A DNA stretch of 47,297 nt from Tahibacter caeni (lineage in GTDB: Bacteria > Pseudomonadota > Gammaproteobacteria > Xanthomonadales > Rhodanobacteraceae): positions 1-47,297 of the forward strand of contig NZ_JANFVR010000005.1 of NCBI RefSeq assembly GCF_024609805.1, written 5' to 3'. Positions 29,927-43,359 of this stretch are shown here, piece by piece; within the stretch, counting starts at the first letter, position 1, and every line of letters begins with the position of its first letter. The notes below the pieces were generated by a model, which worked only from the letters and a program-made list of their open reading frames with translations, did not search any database and was not told where the DNA came from. Made by a program: the position numbers and the translations under genes.

Positions 29927-32137
29927 TCAGGGCGCGAGAACCGCCGACAGATCCAGCAGCATCACGTCGGTGTCGTCGCGAGCGACGACCGGCAGCACGG
30001 CGCGCGTCGCCGCGCGGTCGAGCGCGAAGCCGCCTTCGGGCAGCGCCCATTCGACCTTGCGCAGCAGCCGCGGCGGAGTGCCGTCCCAGGGCTGCACGAA
30101 CAACTGCGGCTTCATGTCTTCGCCGCTGTAGAGGTAGTACAGGCCGCTCGGGTCCACGCGCCAGGCGTTCATGTTCCAGAACTGCACGTTGCTGTTGACG
30201 CGCTCCTCGGCGCCGCTGGCCAGGTCGATCGCGTACAGGCCGCCCTCGCCCATGTTCGCGAAGTACAGTTTTCCATTTCCGGCGCCGTCGCTGACGCTGT
30301 AGGCCGAGGATTCGGACAGGCGCCGGCTCGTGCGCGCGGCGAGGTCGCGCTGCCAGATATGCCAGGCGCCGTCGCGGTCGGACACGTAGAAGATGCTGTG
30401 GCCGTCCCAGGAATACGCGCCGTAGCGCACGTTGTCGCCTTCCTCGCTCTCCTGCCGGGTCTGGCCGGAATCGACCTCGACCGAATACAGCCGGCTCTGG
30501 CCGCTGCCGCGCGCGACGTAGAGCACGCGGCGGCCGTCGGGCGACCAGTTCGGCGCGCTGAGCTCGACTTTGCCGTGGTGGGTGATCTGGTACGAGGTGC
30601 GCGCGCCGGGTTCGAACAGCCAGAGCTGCGAATCGCCGCCGCGGTTGGACACGAACACGAGGCGGTCGTCGTTCGGTGCGAAGGCCGGCCAGGATTCGCT
30701 GCGCGTGGACGAGGCGATCGCTTCGCCGGCCGCGTCGGCCGCCGCGTCGAAACGGAAGCTCTGCAGATTGATGTCGGCGTTGTCCTGCTGGAACACGGCC
30801 AGACCGCGGCCGCGGCTGACCGCCGGATAGCTGCCGCCGACGATGCCGAGGTTGGCGAGATCGCCCGATTCGGTGTCGAGCAGATACAGACTCTGCGTGC
30901 CGCCGTGGTCCGACGACAGCAGGATGTGGCGGTTGTCCGGCAGCCAGTCGTAGCCGCGGATGCGCGCGCGCAGGCGCGTGAGCTGGCGCGCCGAGCCGCC
31001 GCCGACATCGACGACGAAGATGTCGCTGTACGGTACCGCGCCGCGGCGGAACGCGATGCGCCGGCCGTCGGGCGAGGCGCGCGGCTGGATGTCGGGCTGG
31101 CCCGGATCGCGCTGGTAGTCCAGCGGCGCTACCTGGCCGTCTTCGAGCGCGAGGCGGTGCAGGCTCTTGGCCGTTTCGGTGCGCGGCTTGCCGTCGACCG
31201 GCGCGAGCTCTCGCTGGCGCGAGATCAGCAGCGAGCGTCCGTCGCGGCTCCAGTCGAAATAGTCGAGGAAATGCGGCTCGCAGCCGGCCACTTCGCGTTC
31301 GCGGCCGCCGAGCGCGGCGACGACGACGATACGGCAGACGTCGCCGCGCATGCGCAGGAACGCGATCTGCGTGCCGTCGGGCGACCAGACCGGATAGGTC
31401 TCCTCGCTGGAGTCGCTGCGCGACAGGCGTATCGGCGGCGAGCCCGACAGGCCGCGCAGATAGATGTGCGGGCCTTCATCGCCGGGATAGCGCGCCGTGT
31501 AGGCGACCGACGTGCCGTCGGGCGAGATGCTCGGAAAGGTTTCGCTGTCGGATTCGGCCGTGACCGGGCGCACCGGGAAGCCGCTTTGCGCGAACAGCGG
31601 ATTGCGCAGGTCCACGCGCGAGGGTGGAGGCGCGCGGCCGAACACGGCCAGCAGCGCGCAGGCGGCGACGACGACGACGGCAATGATCCAGAGTCCCTGC
31701 GGCCGCTTCGGTGGCAGTTCGACGACGACCGGCACTGCCGGGGCGGCTTCCGCGGCCGTTTCGCCGCCCGCCCCGGGCAGTTGCTCCAGCCATTCGACTG
31801 GCGTCAGCAGGCGGTAGCCGACCTTCGGAATCGTCTCGATGTGCCGCGGCAGCTTGGGATCTTCCTCGATCGCGCGGCGCAGCTCGGTGATCGCGTGGGT
31901 CAGCACGTCGTCGGTCGGAAACGCGTCGCGCCAGACCGTGTCGAGCAGTTCGCTGCGCGTCTGCGGTGCGCCGTTGGCGAGCATGAGCTGGCGCAGCACG
32001 GCCATCGCCTTCGGCGTCGGCCGCAGCTCGCGATCGCCGCGCAACAGGCGATTGCTCGCCAGATCGACGAACCAGTCGCCGAGGCGGGCAAATCGTGTCT
32101 GGTCCTGTGGCCGCAGCACGCGAACGTTGGAGCTCAC
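29927..32137 (-). CDS. CadC/ToxR-like membrane regulator with TolB-type beta-propeller
   Basis: This protein of about 736 residues has an OmpR-type winged helix (about 18-112, LRPTPKAMAVLRQLMLANGA, WRDAFPTDDVLTHAITELRR, IETIPKVGYRL). A Pro-rich linker leads to one transmembrane helix (about 149-167, LWIIAVVVVAACALLAV). The periplasmic part is a long PD40/TolB-like propeller with repeated PDG-type turns (SISPDGTSVAYTARY, WSPDGTQIAFLR, WSPDGRRVLYVA). The DNA-binding half would act directly from the membrane. I chose the GTG at 32137 behind GGGGGGAC; an upstream GTG at 32224 adds 29 basic residues. Ligand and targets are unknown. Confidence 0.87.
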   Translation of the reverse strand: MSSNVRVLRPQDQTRFARLGDWFVDLASNRLLRGDRELRPTPKAMAVLRQLMLANGAPQTRSELLDTVWRDAFPTDDVLTHAITELRRAIEEDPKLPRHIETIPKVGYRLLTPVEWLEQLPGAGGETAAEAAPAVPVVVELPPKRPQGLWIIAVVVVAACALLAVFGRAPPPSRVDLRNPLFAQSGFPVRPVTAESDSETFPSISPDGTSVAYTARYPGDEGPHIYLRGLSGSPPIRLSRSDSSEETYPVWSPDGTQIAFLRMRGDVCRIVVVAALGGREREVAGCEPHFLDYFDWSRDGRSLLISRQRELAPVDGKPRTETAKSLHRLALEDGQVAPLDYQRDPGQPDIQPRASPDGRRIAFRRGAVPYSDIFVVDVGGGSARQLTRLRARIRGYDWLPDNRHILLSSDHGGTQSLYLLDTESGDLANLGIVGGSYPAVSRGRGLAVFQQDNADINLQSFRFDAAADAAGEAIASSTRSESWPAFAPNDDRLVFVSNRGGDSQLWLFEPGARTSYQITHHGKVELSAPNWSPDGRRVLYVARGSGQSRLYSVEVDSGQTRQESEEGDNVRYGAYSWDGHSIFYVSDRDGAWHIWQRDLAARTSRRLSESSAYSVSDGAGNGKLYFANMGEGGLYAIDLASGAEERVNSNVQFWNMNAWRVDPSGLYYLYSGEDMKPQLFVQPWDGTPPRLLRKVEWALPEGGFALDRAATRAVLPVVARDDTDVMLLDLSAVLAP

Positions 32138-32355
32138 CCAGTCCCCCCGAAACCCATGGTTCACCCGACGCGGACGCCGGGCGGCGATGCGTCGTCGCCG
32201 TGACCGCGTCCGGTACCCGGACACAGCAGCGAAGCCGCCCGGCCACTCTCGGCAATGGCCGCGCGCCGGTCAACCAGGCCGCGACGCCTCGCCGGCGAAC
32301 GCGCGAATACCGCCGTGCCTGCGCAACTTACCCGCAAGCGCTGCAACATGCAGCC

Positions 32356-34014
<1,659 letters not shown>

Positions 34015-34018
<4 letters not shown>

Positions 34019-34959
34019 GCCGCCTCCGGCTGCTGACTGTATGCGATCCGCACGCTGCCGTTGCCGACCACGCCGAACGCGCGCGTGACGCTGGCCCGCG
34101 CCTGCATCAGCGCCATGCGACGCAGGCGTGTCGCCGGCGTGCCGAACTGCTGCTTGAACAGGCGTGCGAACGCGCAGCGATTGATGAAGCCCATGCGCTG
34201 GGCGATGGTACCAATAGGCACGCTGGTCTCGACCACCATGCGCCGCGCGCGCAGCATGCGCTGCTGCACGAGATAGCGATGCGGCGACGCACCAAACACG
34301 CGATGGAACAGGCGCAGGAAGTGCGACGGCGACAGGCTTGCGACCTGGGCCAGCGCGGCCAGGTCCAGCGGCACGGCCTGGCCGTGGTCGATCACGTGCT
34401 TGGCGCGCAGCAGCCGCGCATACAGCTGGCGCCGATGACGCTCGCTGCGGCCCGGGCACTGCGCGAGCGCCTGGGCCAGTTCTTGCTGGCGCCGCGACAG
34501 CAGGCCGAGCACGAGATCGAGCGCCGCATGGGTGTCGACCGACAGGTCGTGGTTGGACTGAGCCAGCCGCGACAGGGCCAGAGCGAGCTCGCCGTCCTGG
34601 GCGAAGAACGCCGGCAGCGGATCGACGCTCGCGCGGCCACGCAGTCCGGCCGGCGCCAGCCAGAGCACCGCCACGCGCGCTTCGCCGCCGCCGACCGCTT
34701 CGACGCGCAGGCCGTTGCCGCCCTCGGTCAGCAGGACGTCGGAAGCGCCGAGCTCGACGCCGCAGCCGCGGCTGTCGACCTGGACGCGGCCGCGCAGGGC
34801 CAGGCACAAGGCCGGCGGGGTCCAGCCCCACGACTGCGCCTCGCGCAGATCGCCGACCCAGAGCAGCGCCCGCGGGCCGAAGCGTTCCAGGTAATCGTCG
34901 CGGTCGCGCCAGGATGGAAACGCCGCATTGCCCTCGTGACGCCAGTGCACGCAATTCAT
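34015..34959 (-). CDS. AraC-family transcriptional regulator
   Basis: This 314-residue protein has an N-terminal cupin-like sensing part (about 20-130) and a C-terminal AraC double helix-turn-helix (about 183-282). The HTH part has LDLAALAQVASLSPSHFLRL, FHRVFGASPHRYLVQQRMLR and IGTIAQRMGFINRCAFARLF. The ATG at 34959 follows AACGAGGAGGGCGG. Box II is typical except that RCAFARLFKQ replaces the more common xSxFxRxFK. It overlaps the next gene by 4 bases. The ligand is unknown; it may control its coupled partner or the nearby genes. Confidence 0.9.
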
Positions 34960-35601
34960 GGTCCGCCCTCCTCGTTGGAATGTGGCCAAGCTAGGCAGAG
35001 GCCTCCGGCGAGTCCCGAGTGGCGGGCGAGTTCGCGGCGAGTTCCGCAACATCGGGCGGCGAGGTTTCGGCGAAATCTCGGCGAGGTCACCAGGAATCAA
35101 TGACTTGACCGGACATTTCCGCAGCAATCCGGACAAATCGGCCCGGAGCCGCTCCCCGGCTCGTTCGCGGTCCGGTCGACTCTGCGCATTTCGGCAACGC
35201 CGAATTGGGGGATGAAAGCGGCCCGACCGGCGGCGGTGAAGCGCCGGCGAGGTCGAGTTCGGGGAATGCCGCCTGCGCTTCGGGAGTGACTGATGGACGG
35301 CGTCCGGAGGAGCTGTGCGGTCGGCCGAGACCGCGGAGCGGCAGCGGCGACGCCCAGGGACAATGGGTATCCTGAATTGGCAAGACGCCGCCGGGTTACG
35401 ACACGCCGGTGTTCCACGAAAGACGGTCGCTGGCCGTGCCTTGCACGGCGCCGATGACCGCGCACCACGAAGAAGTCGCAGCAGCGCCACCGGACTACGG
35501 CCCGCACCGGTTTGAAGCCGACTCGACAGGAGGGACTTAGGGAGGATTGCCCTTGGCGCCATTGCGGCGCGCCCCTAAGACTGATGTTGCACACGGTTTA
35601 T
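34960..35601. other. intergenic region between AraC gene and tRNA-Pro
   Basis: No gene can be supported. Frames on both strands are Arg/Ser/Pro-rich and lack ribosome-binding sites. 34990-35100 is rich in GGCGAG/GGCGAAAT words (GGCGAGTTC, GGCGAAATC, GGCGAGGTC), a degenerate tandem pattern. The AraC promoter should lie near 34965-35020. Nothing else is visible. Confidence 0.45.
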
Positions 35602-35678
35602 TGGTCGGGACGGCGGGATTTGAACCCACGACCCTCTGCCCCCCAGGCAGATGCGCTACCAGGCTGCGCTACGCCCCG
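35602..35678 (-). tRNA. tRNA-Pro(GGG)
   Basis: On the minus strand it runs from CGGGGCGTAGCGCAGCCTGG to CCCGACCA, 77 nt with encoded CCA. The acceptor stem CGGGGCG pairs with CGTCCCG, including one G-U. The anticodon loop CTGGGGG gives GGG, and the T-loop is GGTTCAAATCC. It follows the merR-like gene in the direction of transcription. Confidence 0.95.
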
Positions 35679-35799
35679 ACACGGAAACCGATGCTGCAAG
35701 AGCCGGCGAGTATAGCCGGCCCGCGACGACGCCTGCAATGCGACTGCCGCTGCAGCACGAGCCGCAACGGCGCCGCTCTTCCGGCAGACGCCGGCCGGC

Positions 35800-36156
35800 T
35801 CAGCGGCGCAGGATCTGCAGCACTTCCTCCAGCTCCATGCGCACCTGGCGCACGATCTGGCTCGACATGCTGACTTCGTTGCGCTGCTGCTGACCGTCCA
35901 GGCGCTGACGCGCGCCCGTGATCGTAAAGCCCTGGTCGTACAGCAAAGAGCGGATCTGCCGGATCATCAGCACGTCGTGGCGCTGGTAATACCGGCGATT
36001 GCCGCGTCGCTTGACCGGCTTGAGATTCGTGAATTCCTGCTCCCAGTAGCGCAGCACGTGCGGCTTCACACCGCACAACTCGCTGACTTCACCGATCGTG
36101 AAGTAGCGCTTGGCCGGGATTACCGGGAGCTCACTGTTGCTGCCCTGATCCAGCAT
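35800..36156 (-). CDS. MerR-family regulator at the end of the ihfA operon
   Basis: This 118-residue protein has an N-terminal MerR winged helix (about 16-85, [40 protein letters not shown]) and a short C-terminal coiled coil. There are no metal-binding cysteines, so it is the short MerR protein that commonly follows ihfA in gammaproteobacteria. It overlaps the 3' end of ihfA by 26 bases. Its targets are unknown. It is the last gene of the thrS operon, followed by tRNA-Pro. Confidence 0.93.
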   Translation of the reverse strand: MLDQGSNSELPVIPAKRYFTIGEVSELCGVKPHVLRYWEQEFTNLKPVKRRGNRRYYQRHDVLMIRQIRSLLYDQGFTITGARQRLDGQQQRNEVSMSSQIVRQVRMELEEVLQILRR

Positions 36157-36436
36157 AGGCCTCGACTCTGACCTTCAGCTTCTGACCCGGCCGGAACGTG
36201 ACCACGCGCCGCGCGGAGATCGGAATCTCCTCGCCGGTCTTGGGATTACGTCCGGGACGCTGATTCTTCTTGCGCAGGTCGAAATTGCCGAAACCCGACA
36301 GCTTGACCTGCTCCCCTTTTTCCAGAGCCTCACGCACTACATCGAAGAACGCATCGACGAATTCCTTGGCCTCGCGCTTGTTGAGGCCTACGTCAAGGAA
36401 CAGTCGTTCCGCCATTTCCGCCTTGGTCAGCGCCAT
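36131..36436 (-). CDS. ihfA: integration host factor subunit alpha
   Basis: This 101-residue HU/IHF-fold protein pairs with IHF-beta to bend DNA. Landmarks: [20 protein letters not shown], the dimer helix [40 protein letters not shown] with the intercalating Pro of the beta-arm ([10 protein letters not shown]) and the final helix. Length matches E. coli IhfA. It begins one base after the pheT stop and overlaps the merR-like gene, so it is embedded in the translation operon as usual. Confidence 0.97.
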   Translation of the reverse strand: MALTKAEMAERLFLDVGLNKREAKEFVDAFFDVVREALEKGEQVKLSGFGNFDLRKKNQRPGRNPKTGEEIPISARRVVTFRPGQKLKVRVEAYAGSGQQQ

Positions 36437-36437
36437 G

Positions 36438-38810
36438 CTACCCCCGCAGTCTACCGCCGCATTCGCGTTCCAGGGCAGCCAGAGCCGAAGCCACGAGATG
36501 GTCTGCTTCCTGATCCGTAAGAGTGCGGTAACTGTCCTGCAAAATCAAGCCAATAGCGAGGCTCTTTAGACCGGAACCTAAGCCCGTGCCGCTGTACCGA
36601 TCGAACACCAGCAGGTCGCGCAACACCACCCCGCCGACGCCGCGCAAGACAGTTTCGACCTGGCCCCAGGTCACCGCTTCGGGCAGCACGACCGCGATGT
36701 CGCGGCGCACCTGAGGGAAACGCGACAACTCAGCGGCTTCAGGCAGCCGACCGGCGGTGAGCCCGTCGAGGTCGAGCTCGAAGGCGTAGACGTCCTGGTC
36801 CAGGTCCAGCGCCTTCAGCAGGCGTGGGTGCAGGGCGCCGATATAGCCCAGAAACGCCCCGTCCCGGCGCACCTCGGCGCTGCGTCCCGGGTGAAATTCC
36901 GGGCGGTCGAGTGGGTGAAACTCCGCCCGGCCGCCGGCCAATGCGACGAGCTTCTCGAGGTCGGCCTTGAGGTCGTAGAAGTCGACCGCGCGCTTGTCGC
37001 CGCCCCAGTGTTCGGGCACAGCGCGGCCGCAGGCGACCGCGGCGACACGGCGGCTTTCCAGCGGCGCGTCGCTGCCGGTCTGGAATACACGTGCGATCTC
37101 GAACAGGCGGATGCGCTCCTGCTGCCGGTTCGCATTGTGCTTGAGCGCCTCTACGAGACCCGGCAGCAGCGACGTACGCATGACGGCGAGGTCGGCGCTC
37201 AGCGGATTGGCCAGCGCGACCGCGCCGGCTTCGCGTGACCAGCGCTGCAGCCAGTCCTTCGCCACGAAGCTGTAGCAGACCGCTTCGTAATAGCCGTCGG
37301 CGACGAGCTGGGTACGCACGCGCTCGGCCGGCACCTGGGCCTCGGGCGCGAGGTTCAGACGCAGCTGGCCGCTCGGCGCGCGGGTCGGCACGCGCTCGTA
37401 GCCGTGCACGCGCACGACCTCCTCGATGAGGTCTTCCTCGATCTCGATGTCGAAGCGCCGCGACGGCGGCGTGACCGACCAGCCCTGCCCGGCCGTCTGC
37501 ACGTCCATGCCCAGCGCGCGCAGGATGCGTTCGACCTCGGCGTCGGGCACGTCCATGCCGAGCACGCGGCCCAGGCGCTGCCGGCGCAGCGGCACCGCGC
37601 GGCGCGCCGGCAGGTGTTCCGGCGCGACGGCCTCGACGACGGGGCCAGCCCTGCCACCGGCGATCTGCAGCAGCAGCTCGGTCGCGCGATCGAGGGCCAG
37701 GCGCGGCAAGTCGGGATCGACGCCGCGCTCGAAGCGGTGCGAGGCGTCGGTATGCAGGCCGAGCTTGCGCGCGCGGCCCATGATCGAGGCCGGCGCGAAA
37801 TGCGCGCTCTCGAGGAATACGTCGGTGGTCGCGTCGGTCACGCGCGAATCCTGCCCGCCCATGATGCCGGCCAGCGCGACGGCGCGCGCCGCGTCGGCGA
37901 TCACGAGGAAGGACTCGTCCAGGCTGACCTCGCTGCCGTCGAGCAGCGTGAGCGTTTCGCCGGCCGCCGCGCGGCGCACATGGACGTCGCCGTCGAGCCT
38001 GGCATTGTCGAACGCATGCATGGGCTGACCGAGCTCGAGCATGACGTAGGCGGTCACATCGACGACGGCGCTGATCGGACGCAGGCCGGCGCGGCGCAGG
38101 CGTTCCTTGAGCCACAGCGGAGATGTGGCCGCCGGCGCGATGCCTTCGATGACACGACCGAGATAGCGCGGACAGTCCGCCGCGGCATCGAGGTGCACGC
38201 CGCGCACGGCCGCGCTGGCGATCGACACCGGCGCCGCGGTCACGTCCTGCAGCGGCGCGCCGAACAGCGCGGCGACGTCGTAGGCCAGGCCGCGCAGGCC
38301 GAGGCAGTCGGGCCGGTTCGGCGTCATCTTGAGTTCGATGCTCGCATCGGGCAGCGCGAGGTAGTCGGCCAGCGCCATGCCGGTCGGCGCATCGGCCGGC
38401 AGTTCCATCAGGCCCGATGCGTCCGCGTCCAGGCCGAGTTCCTTGGCCGAGCACAGCATGCCGAACGAATCGACGCCGCGCAGCGCAGCCTGCTTGATCG
38501 CCATGCCGTTGGGCAACAGCGCGCCGATCGTCGCGACGGGCGCCTTGATACCCAGGCGCGCATTCGGCGCGCCGCAGACGATCTGCAGCGGCTCACCTGC
38601 GCCGACCGAGACGCGGCAGACGCGCAGCTTGTCGGCGTTCGGATGCTTGTCGCACTCGACGATCTCGCCGACGCGCACGCCGGCCAGACCGTCGCCGAGC
38701 GCTTCCACACCCTCGACCTCGAGCCCGGCCATGGTCAGACGATGACAGAGGGTGTCGCGGTCGACGGCCGGATCGACCAGGCTTCGCAGCCAGTTTTCGC
38801 TGAATTTCAT
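36438..38810 (-). CDS. pheT: phenylalanyl-tRNA synthetase beta subunit
   Basis: This 790-residue subunit has normal family length. Domains in order: an N-terminal EMAP-type tRNA-binding fold (about 39-150, [20 protein letters not shown]), B3/B4 editing domain (about 210-390), B5 (about 400-470), a core synthetase-like fold, and the C-terminal anticodon-binding FDX-ACB domain (about 695-790, [20 protein letters not shown]). It forms a heterotetramer with PheS. The gap to pheS is about 40 bases and to ihfA one base. Confidence 0.97.
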   Translation of the reverse strand: MKFSENWLRSLVDPAVDRDTLCHRLTMAGLEVEGVEALGDGLAGVRVGEIVECDKHPNADKLRVCRVSVGAGEPLQIVCGAPNARLGIKAPVATIGALLPNGMAIKQAALRGVDSFGMLCSAKELGLDADASGLMELPADAPTGMALADYLALPDASIELKMTPNRPDCLGLRGLAYDVAALFGAPLQDVTAAPVSIASAAVRGVHLDAAADCPRYLGRVIEGIAPAATSPLWLKERLRRAGLRPISAVVDVTAYVMLELGQPMHAFDNARLDGDVHVRRAAAGETLTLLDGSEVSLDESFLVIADAARAVALAGIMGGQDSRVTDATTDVFLESAHFAPASIMGRARKLGLHTDASHRFERGVDPDLPRLALDRATELLLQIAGGRAGPVVEAVAPEHLPARRAVPLRRQRLGRVLGMDVPDAEVERILRALGMDVQTAGQGWSVTPPSRRFDIEIEEDLIEEVVRVHGYERVPTRAPSGQLRLNLAPEAQVPAERVRTQLVADGYYEAVCYSFVAKDWLQRWSREAGAVALANPLSADLAVMRTSLLPGLVEALKHNANRQQERIRLFEIARVFQTGSDAPLESRRVAAVACGRAVPEHWGGDKRAVDFYDLKADLEKLVALAGGRAEFHPLDRPEFHPGRSAEVRRDGAFLGYIGALHPRLLKALDLDQDVYAFELDLDGLTAGRLPEAAELSRFPQVRRDIAVVLPEAVTWGQVETVLRGVGGVVLRDLLVFDRYSGTGLGSGLKSLAIGLILQDSYRTLTDQEADHLVASALAALERECGGRLRG

Positions 38811-38850
38811 GGAGAGTCTTTCAGAAGAGGGAGCGGAAACGCGCGCGGCG

Positions 38851-39998
<1,148 letters not shown>

Positions 39999-40048
39999 CG
40001 TTTGCAGCCGGCGGCGCGCGCGGCGCCGCCGATGGTATAGCGCTGCGG

Positions 40049-40408
40049 TTACGCGGCCAGGGCGGTCTTCGCCTTCTCAGCCAGCGCACCGAACGCCGCG
40101 ATGTCGTGCACCGCGATGTCGGCCAGCACCTTGCGGTCGACATTGATGTTGGCCTTCTTCAGGCCGTTCATCAGACGGCTGTAGGACAGGCCGAACTGAC
40201 GCGCGCCGGCGTTGATGCGGACGATCCACAGCGCGCGGAACTGGCGCTTGCGCTGCTTGCGGCCGATGTAGGCGTACTGGTGCGCCTTGGTGACGGCCTG
40301 CTTGGCTACGCGGAATACCTTGCGACGGGCGTTGTAGTAGCCCTTCGCCTTGGCGATGATCTTCTTGTGACGGCGACGCGCCGTGACGCCTTTCTTAACT
40401 CGTGCCAT
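40049..40408 (-). CDS. rplT: 50S ribosomal protein L20
   Basis: This 119-residue basic protein starts [20 protein letters not shown], the standard L20 N-terminus, and has [20 protein letters not shown] and [18 protein letters not shown]. It binds 23S rRNA early in 50S assembly. It follows rpmI by 15 bases, the usual infC-rpmI-rplT order. In enteric bacteria L20 represses rpmI translation; whether that holds here is not shown. Identity is certain. Confidence 0.98.
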   Translation of the reverse strand: MARVKKGVTARRRHKKIIAKAKGYYNARRKVFRVAKQAVTKAHQYAYIGRKQRKRQFRALWIVRINAGARQFGLSYSRLMNGLKKANINVDRKVLADIAVHDIAAFGALAEKAKTALAA

Positions 40409-40423
40409 TGTTCAATCCTCCAC

Positions 40424-40621
40424 TCAGAGATACGGCAGCATGCGTGCGACGCGGCCCGCGTCCTCGGCGCGAACGTGGTTCGTGCCGCGCAGGTTGCGCT
40501 TACGCTTGGTCGACTTCTTGGTGAGGATGTGGCTCTTGAAGGCGTGGCCGCACTTGAACTTGCCGGACGCCGTCTTGCGGAACCGCTTGGCGGCGGCCCG
40601 GTTGGTCTTCATCTTGGGCAT
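40424..40621 (-). CDS. rpmI: 50S ribosomal protein L35
   Basis: This 65-residue protein with sequence start [20 protein letters not shown] has the L35 signature [12 protein letters not shown] and [20 protein letters not shown]. It is part of the large subunit and lies between infC and rplT. The ribosome-binding site is ACGGAGCAGTTTC. Length and composition are typical. Confidence 0.98.
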   Translation of the reverse strand: MPKMKTNRAAAKRFRKTASGKFKCGHAFKSHILTKKSTKRKRNLRGTNHVRAEDAGRVARMLPYL

Positions 40622-40704
40622 GAAACTGCTCCGTTGAGGTTTTCGTTACTGACCCGAGCGGTGGCCTGCGCCACGCTTTCCGTCCTGCTCGAATCGGCGA
40701 ATAA

Positions 40705-40722
40705 GTCCGCGCACGCGCGGAC
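40705..40722 (-). promoter_or_regulatory. hairpin between infC and rpmI (possible L20 control element)
   Basis: GTCCGCG and CGCGGAC form a perfect 7-bp stem with a 4-base loop in the 164-base infC-rpmI spacer. In E. coli this spacer carries the L20 autoregulatory site. The equivalence is only by position. Confidence 0.35.
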
Positions 40723-40785
40723 GGGTTCCACGAATTCCCGACGCCGTCCGGCGCCGGGAAAACCTTTCGCACGCGCCTTGGCGCG

Positions 40786-41313
40786 TTACTGCTTCTTCTT
40801 CGGCGCGACCATCATGACCATGAGTCGGCCTTCCAGACGCGGCCACTGCTCGACGACGGCCTCTTCGGCGATCTCGGCAGCGATGCGCTTGACCATCGCT
40901 TCGCCCAGTTCCACATGGGCCATTTCGCGGCCTTTGAAGCGGATGACGACCTTGACCTTGTCACCTTCGGCCAGGAAGCGCTTCATGTTGCGCATCTTGA
41001 CTTCGTAGTCGCCGTCGTCGGTGGTCGGACGGAACTTGAGTTCCTTGATCTCGACCTGTTTCTGCTTCTTCTTGGCCGCGTGGGCCTTCTTCTGCATCTC
41101 GAACTTGAACTTGCCGAAGTCCATGATGCGGCAGACGGGCGGGTCCGCATTGGGCTGGATCTCGACGAGATCCAGCTCCAGGTCCTGAGCCATCCGCAGC
41201 GCTTCGTCGCGCGACAGAACCCCGACCTGTTCCCCGTCTGCGCCGATCACGCGAACCCGCGGGACGCGGATCTCGTGGTTGCGGCGGTTGGCTTTTTCAG
41301 CAGTGGCGGCGAT
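40786..41313 (-). CDS. infC: translation initiation factor IF-3 (ATC start)
   Basis: This 175-residue IF-3 begins at ATC (41313) if the start is placed after CTGGGAGGACGCGCGT, giving IAATAEKANRRNHEIRVPRV, which aligns with the normal N-terminus (N-x-x-I-R-x-x-x-V-R). No ATG or well-placed GTG upstream keeps this N-terminus; a GTG at 41250 would delete conserved residues. The C-terminal domain includes VVIRFKGREMAHVELGEAM and ends VAPKKKQ. IF-3 discriminates against non-canonical starts, so an ATC start enables autoregulation as the ATT does in E. coli. It follows thrS by about 45 bases. Confidence 0.95.
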   Translation of the reverse strand: MAATAEKANRRNHEIRVPRVRVIGADGEQVGVLSRDEALRMAQDLELDLVEIQPNADPPVCRIMDFGKFKFEMQKKAHAAKKKQKQVEIKELKFRPTTDDGDYEVKMRNMKRFLAEGDKVKVVIRFKGREMAHVELGEAMVKRIAAEIAEEAVVEQWPRLEGRLMVMMVAPKKKQ

Positions 41314-41358
41314 ACGCGCGTCCTCCCAGAAAACTAAAATTATTGAGCAATCAGCGAC

Positions 41359-43263
41359 TTAGGCGCCGACCTGCTCGCCCTTCAGGCGCTCGGCGAACTG
41401 AGCCACGGTCATGGAACCCAGGTCTTCGCCGGAGCGAACACGCACGGAAACAGCCCCGTTCTCCTTTTCGCGATCACCGATCACGAGGAGATACGGAACC
41501 TTCTGCAGCGTGTGCTCGCGGATTTTATAGCCGATCTTCTCGTTGCGCAAATCCGCCTCTACCCGGAAACCTTGCGCGACAAGGGCTTGCACGGCCTCGC
41601 CGACCGCGTCGGCCTGGGCGTCGGTGATGTTCATGACGACGGCCTGGACCGGTGCCAGCCCGGACGGGAAATTGCCAGCATGATGCTCGATCAGGATGCC
41701 GATGAAGCGCTCCATCGAGCCGACGATGGCCCGGTGCAGCATGACCGGGTGCCGGCGCGAGCTGTGCTCGTCCACGTACTCGGCGCCCAGGCGGCCCGGC
41801 ATCATGAAGTCGACCTGCATCGTGCCGAGCTGCCAGGTGCGGCCGATCGCATCCTTGAGGTGGTATTCGATCTTGGGACCGTAGAACGCGCCCTCGCCCG
41901 GCAGTTCCTGCCAGTCGACGCCGCAGGCGCGCAGCGCCGAGCGCAGCGCGTCCTCGGCCTTGTCCCAGGTCGCATCGTCGCCGAGGCGCGACTCCGGGCG
42001 CAGCGCGATCTTGATCTGGATATCGGAGAAGCCGAAGTCCGCGTAGACCTGCAGCGCCTGGCGGTGGAACGCCGTGACCTCGGCCTCGACCTGGTTCTCG
42101 GTGCAGAAGATGTGCCCGTCGTCCTGGGTGAAGCCGCGCACGCGCAGGATGCCGTGCAGCGCGCCCGACGGTTCGTTGCGGTGGCAGGCGCCGAATTCGC
42201 CGTAGCGGATCGGCAGGTCGCGGTAGCTGTGCAGGCCGTGGTTGAAGACCTGGATGTGGCCCGGGCAATTCATCGGCTTCAAGGCGTACGTGCGCTTCTC
42301 CGACTCGGTGAAGAACATGTTTTCCTTGTAGTTGTCCCAATGGCCGGACTTCTGCCACAGGGACACGTCGAGCACCTGCGGGCAGCGCACTTCCTGGTAG
42401 CCCGACAGGCGGTAGACGCGGCGCATGTACTGCTCGACGATCTGCCACAGCGCCCAGCCCTTGGGATGCCAGAACACCAGGCCCGGCCCTTCTTCCTGCA
42501 CGTGGAACAGGTCCAGCGCCTTGCCGATCTTGCGGTGGTCGCGCTTCTCGGCCTCTTCGAGCTGGGTCAGATAGGCCTTGAGGTCCTTGTCGTTGAGCCA
42601 GGCCGTGCCGTAGACCCGCTGCAGCATCTCGTTCTTCGCATCGCCGCGCCAGTACGCGCCGGCCACCTTCATGAGCTTGAAGGCCTTCAGGCGATTGGTA
42701 TTCGGCACGTGCGGCCCGCGGCAGAGATCGATGAACTCGCCCTGCGCGTACAGCGACAGATCCTCGTTGGCCGGAATCGACGCGATGATCTCGGCCTTGT
42801 AGTGCTCGCCCTTGTTCTTGAAGAACTCGGCCGCCTCGTCGCGCGCCATCAGCGAGCGCGCGACGGGCAGTCCCTCGGCCGCGATCTTCTTCATCTCGGC
42901 CTCGATCCGGTCGAGGTCTTCGGGCGTGAACGGCGTCTTGCGCGCGAAGTCGTAATAGAACCCGTTGTCGATGACGGGGCCGATCGTGACCTGGGTGTCG
43001 GGAAACAGGCGCTGCGTCGCCTGGGCGAGCAGATGCGCCGTGGAATGGCGGATGACGTCGAGGGCGTCCGGATGTTTTTCCGTGACGATCTCGAGGCCGG
43101 CGTCGGCCTCGATGCGATAGCTCGTGTCGACGAGCTTGCCGTCGACCTTGCCGGCCAGGGCGGACTTCGCCAGGCCCGGACCGATGGACTGGGCCACGTC
43201 GAGCACCGAAACCGGCTGCTCGAACGCGCGCTGGCTGCCGTCGGGTAGCGTGATCTGAATCAT
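41359..43263 (-). CDS. thrS: threonyl-tRNA synthetase
   Basis: This 634-residue class II synthetase has the TGS domain (1-62, [20 protein letters not shown]) and the editing domain (about 63-225) with [10 protein letters not shown] and the second-half Cys motif [13 protein letters not shown]. The catalytic core has [40 protein letters not shown]-like motif 2, and the zinc ligand Cys/His set. The C-terminal anticodon-binding domain is about 535-634. Lengths are normal. A leader peptide and terminator lie upstream. Confidence 0.98.
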   Translation of the reverse strand: MIQITLPDGSQRAFEQPVSVLDVAQSIGPGLAKSALAGKVDGKLVDTSYRIEADAGLEIVTEKHPDALDVIRHSTAHLLAQATQRLFPDTQVTIGPVIDNGFYYDFARKTPFTPEDLDRIEAEMKKIAAEGLPVARSLMARDEAAEFFKNKGEHYKAEIIASIPANEDLSLYAQGEFIDLCRGPHVPNTNRLKAFKLMKVAGAYWRGDAKNEMLQRVYGTAWLNDKDLKAYLTQLEEAEKRDHRKIGKALDLFHVQEEGPGLVFWHPKGWALWQIVEQYMRRVYRLSGYQEVRCPQVLDVSLWQKSGHWDNYKENMFFTESEKRTYALKPMNCPGHIQVFNHGLHSYRDLPIRYGEFGACHRNEPSGALHGILRVRGFTQDDGHIFCTENQVEAEVTAFHRQALQVYADFGFSDIQIKIALRPESRLGDDATWDKAEDALRSALRACGVDWQELPGEGAFYGPKIEYHLKDAIGRTWQLGTMQVDFMMPGRLGAEYVDEHSSRRHPVMLHRAIVGSMERFIGILIEHHAGNFPSGLAPVQAVVMNITDAQADAVGEAVQALVAQGFRVEADLRNEKIGYKIREHTLQKVPYLLVIGDREKENGAVSVRVRSGEDLGSMTVAQFAERLKGEQVGA

Positions 43264-43311
43264 GGGATGTGCCTCGGAACACCGCGTCCGCGCTGCGGAA
43301 TCGCGGCCAAT

Positions 43312-43333
43312 AAAAAAGGGCGCCGAGCGCCCT
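43312..43333 (-). terminator. attenuator-like intrinsic terminator in the thrS leader
   Basis: On the minus strand AGGGCGC, loop TCG, GCGCCCT, then TTTTTTA. It lies 50-70 bases upstream of the thrS ATG and just after a 9-codon leader ORF. No gene upstream on this strand ends here, so it can only act on thrS operon transcripts. Confidence 0.88.
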
Positions 43334-43359
43334 TGTCGGGTGAGCCCTGCGCGGGAATT

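Noticed and set aside
30359-32203. Open frame of 614 codons antisense to the CadC-like regulator
   Set aside because: Shadow of the PD40 repeats; Arg/Ala-rich with no conserved motif.
41512-43248. Long open frame antisense to thrS (578 codons), and a second overlapping frame on the same strand as thrS
   Set aside because: Both overlap a certain thrS gene and show no family signature or ribosome-binding site.
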